NCBI GenBank assembly: GCA_964006375.1 | Contig: OZ023264.1 | Coordinates: 177,602,010 to 177,666,009 of the forward strand | Length of the DNA stretch: 64,000 nucleotides | Direction of reading: 5' to 3' | DNA from: Tillus elongatus | Lineage: Eukaryota > Arthropoda > Insecta > Coleoptera > Cleridae | Shown here: positions 41,501-50,500 of the stretch, in pieces | How positions within the stretch are numbered: position 1 is the stretch's first letter | Layout: every line of letters starts with the position of its first letter | The notes under the pieces: generated by a model | What the model was told of the DNA's origin: nothing | Databases searched by the model: none | The model's input: only the letters and a program-made list of their open reading frames with translations | Translations under genes and position numbers: made by a program

Positions 41501-44500
41501 TATATATATATAAACACCAATGAAAGATACTCATGTCGCGCTTTGAGAGTGACCATACCACAAAGAAGCAATCTGACATCATACCCCATATCTTGGCAAG
41601 GAAAGTGATGCTTATAAAGAAGGTACTTAACAAATTTGTTTTGTACCCTTTCAATACGATTAATATGGCAAGCATAGGATGGAAACCATACAACACAACA
41701 ATACTCAATATTACTTCGAACCAAGGATGTATACAAACCAGTGATTGCCCTTATGTCAGTCATATGTTTAGTGTGTCTTTTAACAAACCCCAAAAGTCTG
41801 CAACATTTCACAACCACAGCATCAATATGCAGATTAAATGACAAGTCATTCTTGAAAATTACACCAAGATCTGCAACTGAAGTGACAACGTCCAACACTG
41901 TGTTATAAATGGTATAGCTATGAACAATCCGATTCTGACCCCTAAAATAGCTCACAACCTTACATTTACCCACATTAAGCGACAAGTTTGAACTGTACCA
42001 GCGATTCAAGTTGTCGAGATCATGTTGCAAAGTGTTGACACCATGGACAACTTCCGAAAAAACCTTCAAGTCATCTGCATACAATAAATATTTCGATTAC
42101 TCAAAACAACTCACAACATCATTAATAAAAAGATTGAAGAGGTCGGGACCTATATGTGATCCCTGTGGTACCACAGACAAGACGAGGACCACATCTGATA
42201 GAGCACCACCAATGCTAACAAATTGCTTTCTGTCAGACAGGTAAGATGGAATCCACGAAAGATAACAACCACAGATGCCCATTGCAAACAATTTTTGCAG
42301 AAGAAGGGTATGACACACACTGTCAAAAGCCTTTGATACATCAGTGTATACAACATCAACTTGTTTACCAGCCTCCAATGCATCAGTCACGTAAGATTGA
42401 AAAATGGCGAGATTAGTGACCGTTGACCTTCCACTACAGAAAATATGCTGCTCTTCAACAATATTGTGTTTCAAGGTATTGGAAATCTCATCCGCAATAA
42501 CAGATTCAAATAGTTTCGGTATTACAGGTTCAATTGAAACACCTCTATAATTGACAACTTGTGTCTTATCACCTGATTTGTGAATGGGGATCAGAGTAGA
42601 CAACTTCCAGAGTGAGGGGCAAAAACCGGCATTGAAAAACCTTTGAAAGATACTACACAAAGGGCCGCTCAAAGAGTGTCGACAATTTTTCAAGAATGAA
42701 GAAGGAATACCATCCAAACCAGCTCGTTTTTTGGTATCTAGTGAGTCAATTTTATCCTCGATTTCCTCAATTGTAAAAATATGCATAGAAAGGTTATGTG
42801 CAGACCGTATATTAGATACATCACAAAAGTCAACTACAATGGAACCATGGTCAGAATAACAGGATTGAAAATGTGCAGCAAAGGCGTCTGCTATATCAGA
42901 CTCATTATTATACATTACATTATTAAAACTCATTCTCGAAATCCCAGACTCCTTCCTCAAGGAATTAACGAAAGACCAGAACTGTCTGACATCAGACTGA
43001 ATGATCTGCTCTGTACTTTTGGACTGATTTAGTGAAATTTCTGTCACTGATATTCCACCCCTAATTTAATTTAAGGACAGAATACCAGATGCTTAATGAA
43101 ATTGAAACTTTTCTAATGAACAAACCCTAAAACATTATATTACTTGAGTTTTAACAAACAAAAAAAGTCAATTTTCACCAAATCATTCCTCATTTATCTC
43201 TTAACCCTGGAGCGATTTTAACCAAAAACTCAAAAACATCCGAACCTTTCGTTTGTCGGGTGCTAACTGTGTACCAAATTTAAAGATCATATTTCACTTC
43301 GTTCTGAAGTTACCATGGCTACAAACAGACATATAGACCAAAAAATGTTTCGTCCCCAATTATGTTTTCTATATGTTTTGACACTTTTTAGGTCATTCAA
43401 GCAAAACATTTTTTTTTAATTTCTGTCACCGATACCATACTTCCACATGTATTGCCGATGGCTGAGCAAAATTAATAACGTAATACGAATTTTTCTCAAA
43501 TTGTACAAAAAAATGGACACTAAAATCTAGAGGTGTGCGAACCCATGTTTTGTTCAAACTGAATTGTGTCCAGTGGAGTTTGGTTTGGTTCTAGTAGCAT
43601 TGCTCAAAAAAATTAAATAGGTATTCATCAATCGGAAATACTGAATGCAGTCTACAATTTTTCAGTTAATTAGAATTAATATATTATTACTTCCACATCG
43701 TGAATATGGCATCGGCGACAAAAATTTGGGAATTTTTTTTGGCTTAAACATCGTAAAAAGTGTGAAAACATAAAAAACATGATTTGGGAACGAAATTTCT
43801 TTTGTCTGTGTCGGTCTGTCTGTTTGTAGCCACTATAAGAGGTAAGAGGAATGGGGAGGGGTTCAGGGCGCCCGTGATGTTTGGAAAACCTTTAGCTTTA
43901 GTGCGGGAGGTTAAATATCTGGGGGTGGTCTGGGCTCCAAACTAACATGGGGGTCGCAAATAGAATGAGTAGTGAGGAAGGGAGTAGCGACCCTCTGGCA
44001 GCTGCGTCGAGTGTTAGGGAGGACCTGGGGACTTAATCCTCGGATCCTTCACTGGATTTACACTGCATGGGGCATGCAAGAGTCGCCAAGGAGGTGGAAA
44101 AGGAAATTCCGATTTCTGTCATCAAGGTGCGGAATGCCGAGGACGATATTAGGTCGACTAGGCCATATACCCTCAGGATACCCAGTAGGGATCAGTGGAG
44201 GAAAAATGAGGTTGCATTCCAGCCTGCAAGCCTGGTCTGTTTTACCGACATATCGCAGCTGGAGGATCAACAATCCTCCGGGGCAGGAATATACATCGAG
44301 GGCCTGGGGGTGCGCGAGAGTTATGCTCTGGGTGCATATACCACGGCATTCGAAACAGAGGTGTACACTATCCTGTCTGTGGCCAATAGACAGGATGTCA
44401 GGAGGAGCCCCGAGAAATGTGAATACATATGCTCGGATAGCCAGGGGGCACTCCGGGCAGTCCGTGCGGCCAGAATCAGGTCAACACTGGTTCAGGAGTG

Positions 44501-47500
44501 CCCTGATGCCCTCAAAGGACTAACCAGGACAAAGGAGGTGCAACTGGTGTGGGTTCCGGGACACTGTGGCGCTGCGGGGAATGAGGTGGCGAATAATCTT
44601 GCAAGGCTTGGCTTCCGGCGGGCGTTCTGTGGCCCGGAGCCTGCGATGGGCATAAGTAGGAAGACAGTCTGTGTCGCCTTAGACAGGTGGACTGAGGAAG
44701 CCATGGAGAGGCAATGGGGGTCGGTTGGTGGTTGTAGGCAGGCGAGGGAATTCGTGGAGGTGCCGAACAGAGATAAAGCTGCCTGGTTACTCAGTAGGAG
44801 TCGACTTCCGCTTTGCCGCATCCTTGGGGTGCTAACACTGCGCCCTTAGAAGACACCTCACATTGATAGGCGTAGACAGGGATCCCATTTGCCAGGAATG
44901 CGGCGAGGATGAAGACACGTCTTACCACTACCTGTGTGAATGCATGGCTTTTGGGAGTCTTCGAGCAGAATTGTTTGGTTCAAGGACTCTGGAGAGGAAT
45001 CAGGTAAGTACCGTCTAATTGAAGACTGTCACGGCCCTCATTTCAAGGTCGAGGCGGTTTGGTGATGGAACTGAGGAGGAGTAGAGCATGGTTGCTGGGG
45101 TTGGCAAAAAGGGTCCATTGTGCCTACTTGCTTGGCATTAGCCTCCCCACTATTGCTACTACTACTACTAGCCATGATAACTTTAGAACGAATTGAGATA
45201 TCAATTTTCAAATCGATGTATACAGTTAGCACATGACAAACGAACGGTTCAGATTGTTTTTGGGTAAAAACGCTCTAGGGGTAGGAGAGGTGATTTGGTA
45301 AAAATTGACATTTTTCCGTTAAAACTCGAGTGATATAACGTTTTAGAGTTTGTTCATTAGAAAACTTTCAATTTCATCCAAAAATCTGGTTATCTGTGCT
45401 GAAATTAAATTAGGGGTTGAATGTGTGGGAGGTGGAATATCGGTGACAGAAATTTTGATTTTTTTTTTGCTAGAACGGCGGAAAGTCTCAAAGCAAATGA
45501 AATTATTGTTGTCTGTAGATTGGTCAGTCAGTCAGTATGTACATCTGTCTGTTAGTAGGCGCAATAGCTTTCAAACGAATTGAAATATCATCTTCAAATT
45601 TGGTATCTAGTTAGCACCTGACAAAGGAACGCTTCGAATTGTTTTTGGATAAGATCGCTTCAGGGGATAGGGGATAAATGAGGGGTATTTTGGTACAAAT
45701 TTACATTTGTTCGTTAAAACTCGAGTAATATAACGTTTCAGAAGTTTATGGGCAAAGGAATACGAATATTTTCTTTGTGGTCAAGTCATGGACCCTAAAT
45801 TTATTTTATGAGAATGTCTTTCTGAGGAGAGTAGAGTATCACAACTATGTAGAAGTTATGATTCAAGTTGAAGCACTATTTTTAATTTTAAATGGCCTGT
45901 TAAATTGTTTAAATTGCAGACCAACATAACTTTTAAACTCAAAAGTCTAACTATACAGGTTACATTTAAATGTGCTGGACTAGAAAACATAAATACTCAC
46001 TTGGGTTTGTTCTGTGGATCCCATGGTAATATAACTTCGGAAGGTGTAATCTGAATCCTTGGATATATCAAGAGATCACCTTTGGCAATTACAGGGCTAT
46101 CTAATTTAAACCTGCCCAAATGAGCATGTACAATACTAACAAGTGTTGCAGTTACAGGAGCTGGACCTTCCTTTACACCCCAACCAAATATCCAGCTACC
46201 GTTCTTAGAACGTTCCTCCACATGGAAAGGTTCTGCAACACTCGTGTGTATCTCAACGCCTGAACCAATATGTAACTTGTGATCACTCCTGGAAGAAACA
46301 TGCACTTTATTATTAAAGATCAGTGGCGGCTCGTGGTTTTGGGAGTGGGTAAAGCAGAAACTGTGCTGCCCCAAACGCGTAACTCAGGCACCCCTTGGCA
46401 CCACGGGCGAAATTTTTTAAAATTTTCAAGGTCACACGATTTCCTGACACCTCAGAATTTAAATGAAAAATTCATTTGTACAAAAATATGGTTTCACATG
46501 GAATAATTTTCAGAATAATGACTACGAATACTCGATGAGAAGACAAATATATAAATTTATTATTATTTACTTTCTTTTTGTCACATCGTATGCGCACGCT
46601 ACAGTAATATATAACGGCACATATTACGAAATTCTGTTTCTAGTGGGACGAGCTACAAGCATTTTTTTTCTAAATTCAAGGCCCTTCTTTTTTTTTATAT
46701 CTAACATTTTATTATTTTGAAATTATTATTTTAGATGTGATAATAAACAAATCAATTCCGCAGTTACCAAAAAGAAACATGAAAAATCCGGCTTTTCAAA
46801 GTCTGTAAATGTATAAAAAATGGTTCCTTAATACTAAATTAAATTTTATATAGTCACTTCGCTTCAAAGTTTGCTTATGTTTATTTCTGGAATATAAGGT
46901 CTATCCTTCTCTCTTTCAAACTTGCAAGTTTATCAATAATGCCTTCATCGATTGCACTTATTAACTCGTTCAGAAACTCCTTTTCCATTAAAATTTCTGC
47001 CAAATTTGTAAGTCTGTCCTGTGCTATTGTTGCCACTCAAAAGTCCTGGTTCTCTAAATCCTGTGACAAGCCCAGACTTGAAAAGGTCAAAGCTCACAAA
47101 AAGCTTCTACACAATCCCAGTGAAGAAAACCGTCAAGCATTTAACGACGCAAGAAACCCATATGTCCGCATTCTTTCAGAGGCAAAAAAACTCGTTTAAT
47201 AACCACATCAAAAACAAAGTCCTCTTAAGCTCCAGCGGCAGCCAACCCTTCTGGACTCTTGCTAAATCTATTGGGAATAAATTCTGCAAGAGCACGTTTC
47301 CACCTCTTGTCTCAGGGCATGAAATTGTTTCTACCGCCCTGGGCAAGACTGGACTTTTCTTCTCATTCTTCACCGGAAATTCTACTCTCAACCCACCTCC
47401 AAATGTTCAACCACCAACAGTCCCCAATGTCGCACATAAAATGACGGATATCACTTTCAAAACTAAAAAGGTACGAAAGATGCTCTCTTCTCTTAATACC

Positions 47501-50500
47501 AGGAAAGCCTCTGGCCTTGACGTGATCCCAGCAATTGTTCTCAAAAAATACACACCAGAACTTGCTCCTGTCCTGACTCGTCTGTTTCAGACATCTTACA
47601 ATAGAGGCATATTCCCTAGTAACTGGAAAACTGCTCGAATACAACCCGTCCCCAAGAAAGGATCCAAAGCGCACCCTAGCAACTACAGGCCTATTTCTCT
47701 CCTTTCAGTCGCCTCTAAAGTGATGAAAAAGTATATAAACACAGAATTACTAAAATTTCTTGAAAAACAGTTTAATCCACGACAGGCAGTGTGGATTCTG
47801 TCAGAGCAGATCAACTGCTGACCTTTCTTTGTCACCCATTCTTGGAACATTGTATTCGACCAGGTCTGGCACGCAGCGCTGCTTAATAGACTTCCGGCCT
47901 ATGTCCGACCACCAAAACTCTATACCTGGACAGCAAATTTCCTCTCCAACCGGAGCATTTCTGTTGTCGTGGATGGCCATTCCTCTAAACTGTATCCAAT
48001 TAATGCAGGGGTTCCTCAAGGTTCAGCTTTAGTCCCTACTTTGTTTCTTCTCCACATCAATGACGTCCTCTCTAGCACATCCAACCCAGTTCACAGTTAC
48101 ACGGACGACAGCATCCTCCACTCAAATATACAATATTCTAAACCTGTCTCTTTAGCCCAATTAGATAAGGATCGCAGACTCATGGAGGGTTCTGTCTCCG
48201 TGGATCTCCAAGAAATATTAGACTGGGGAAGTAGAAATCTTGTACAATTCAACCCCCCCAAATCACAGTCTTGATTTCTTTCTCATAAGAGATACACCAG
48301 CCCTAGACCCATCAGAATAAACAACCAAGTTATTTGAAGTAATGAGTCCTTTTCACTTGTTGGCATTTCTGTGGATCGAAATCTCAATTGGCACCAATAT
48401 GTCACATCAATTGCAGAAGCAGCTGCTAAGAAATTAGGTTTCCTCTTCCGGGCTCGCAAATACTTTTCACCAGCTAATCTCTATACCTTATATACTTCAC
48501 AAATAAGACCAATCCTCGAATACTGTTCCCACATCTGGGGTGCTGCTGCCACTTCTACACTCGCTATCCTGGACTCCATTCAGAAGAGGGCTATACATCT
48601 CGGGTCACCCAAAGGCTGCCATCACTTGCCCACCGATGTGCCGTTGGTGACCTCTCTCTCTCTCTCTATCTTTTATAGATATCTGCACGGGCACTGCTCA
48701 GAGGAGCTTTCTTCCATAGTTCCTCCACCTGCTGCCCCCAACAGATCTACCAGGGGAACAGAGCGAATGCACCCTTTTACTGTCTAGGTCACCAGACATA
48801 GAACATTTTGTTATGCTCGCTCTTTTGTCCCGAGGACTTCCAAGTTGTGGAATTCCTTGCCGGCACATGTTTTTCCTTCTCCCCCGAACCTCCAAACCTT
48901 CAAGTCCAGAATTAACAAGTTGCCTCTTTCCTTCTTGTCGACACCCACGGTACGATAGTATTTAGGCTGTAAGCCCTCGTGGTGTGTTGTTGAAAAAAAA
49001 AAAAATAATAAAAAAAAAATTCGAAACTTTCCTTAAATGTATTTTCATTTTTTTGGTTGTTTAAGAGCATCTATGTCTTTCTAATTTGTGAGATGCACAA
49101 ATAATGTCAAACGACTTTGTAAGCACATCGAAGAGCACATCAGGGAGTCCAAAAATATAATTAAACACAACAACCAAAATGACAAATTCAGCAGCACTAA
49201 ACTCAAACGATGGGCCAAACAATGAACAAAAATTGCTTGTGGCACATCTTCTTTGATTGTTGACTGATGAACATTTAACTGCACTTACATAACGCTTGCT
49301 CCGTCAAAACATTGTCTAATAAGTTTTGAATTATAGTCGTATTTTTCCAGGCACCTTGATACAACGTTAAACAATGTCTCTGTGGTCCGGCTGAACTAAC
49401 ATCATGAAATCCCAAAAATCTTTACACCAATTTTCCCCTAGAAATTACATATCTAATAATGATGCTGCACTGAGATTTTTGTATGTCAGTATATCTTCCA
49501 CTTGAATCGAATAAAATTTCGAATCTGCTATTTCTTTTTCAACATGTTCTTCAATATAATGGGAGATGCAGTTCATTAGTTCATTTTGAATCGCCTTACA
49601 ATTGCTAGCAAACACAGGCGTGATTTTTTTATAGTGCTCTTAAACGTCTACTGAGCTTACCGAAATAAATAAGCGCCTCCGTGGCCGTGCGGGAAAGTCG
49701 ATTCAGACTTTCCAATACGGACTCAGGGGTGACGGTTCGAGACTCACCGGAGGCGCCACAATAGACCTTAAGGTCGCGGTGGAGGGCCGATATGGCCCAC
49801 TCACATACAAACCTCACCGGAGGCAGATGATTTTTCAAATCACTGTCGTCATTAAGATCGAGCTCAAGGTGGAGGGTAGGTTAGTTTAGATGAGCAAAAA
49901 GGGTCAGCAATGGCCTAATTGCCAGTAAGCATCTTACCTCTACCTTTTTACCAAAATAAATGCTTCCAGCAGTTCTTTGAAGTTACCGCGATTAATAGAC
50001 GATACTCATGACCGTGAAATGCTAGTTCTTGTTTGCCACCGTAGAGCACCACGCGAATAGGCAATTGCGTGAAACGTCTGTTAAGTTGAAAATTTTCGAT
50101 GATTTGTTTAATATACAGTTTCAATTTTTCTTTTAAAGCATCCTCAATGCTAATTAAATTTTTCCTCAATTTTGAAAAGCTTAATGCACAACGCATATGT
50201 TCACAGGAACTCTCATGTTTATGCACAGCACGAATAACATTACCAAAATCATTGAAACCATTTTTATTCCACACATTTGATTTAACACCGATAATTATAC
50301 ATGGCACGCAGAAAAGTTTATTTAAGTAATAATTACCACACAACTACTCGAACTCGGAATACCACGATTTTTTAAAGTTTCGATTATAGAATTTGCTACT
50401 TTATTAACATCTAATAAAGGCATAGATTTTTCAGAACTTAAGAAGTGTTTCTTATCGTTGTCATTCCACCTTGAAAATGGCGTTTCTAATAAAATACATA

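Noticed and set aside
49673..49759. A functional tRNA gene
   Set aside because: The T arm does not form a standard 5-bp stem with a 7-base loop, and it is followed by a non-tRNA body with flanking duplications; a SINE fits better.
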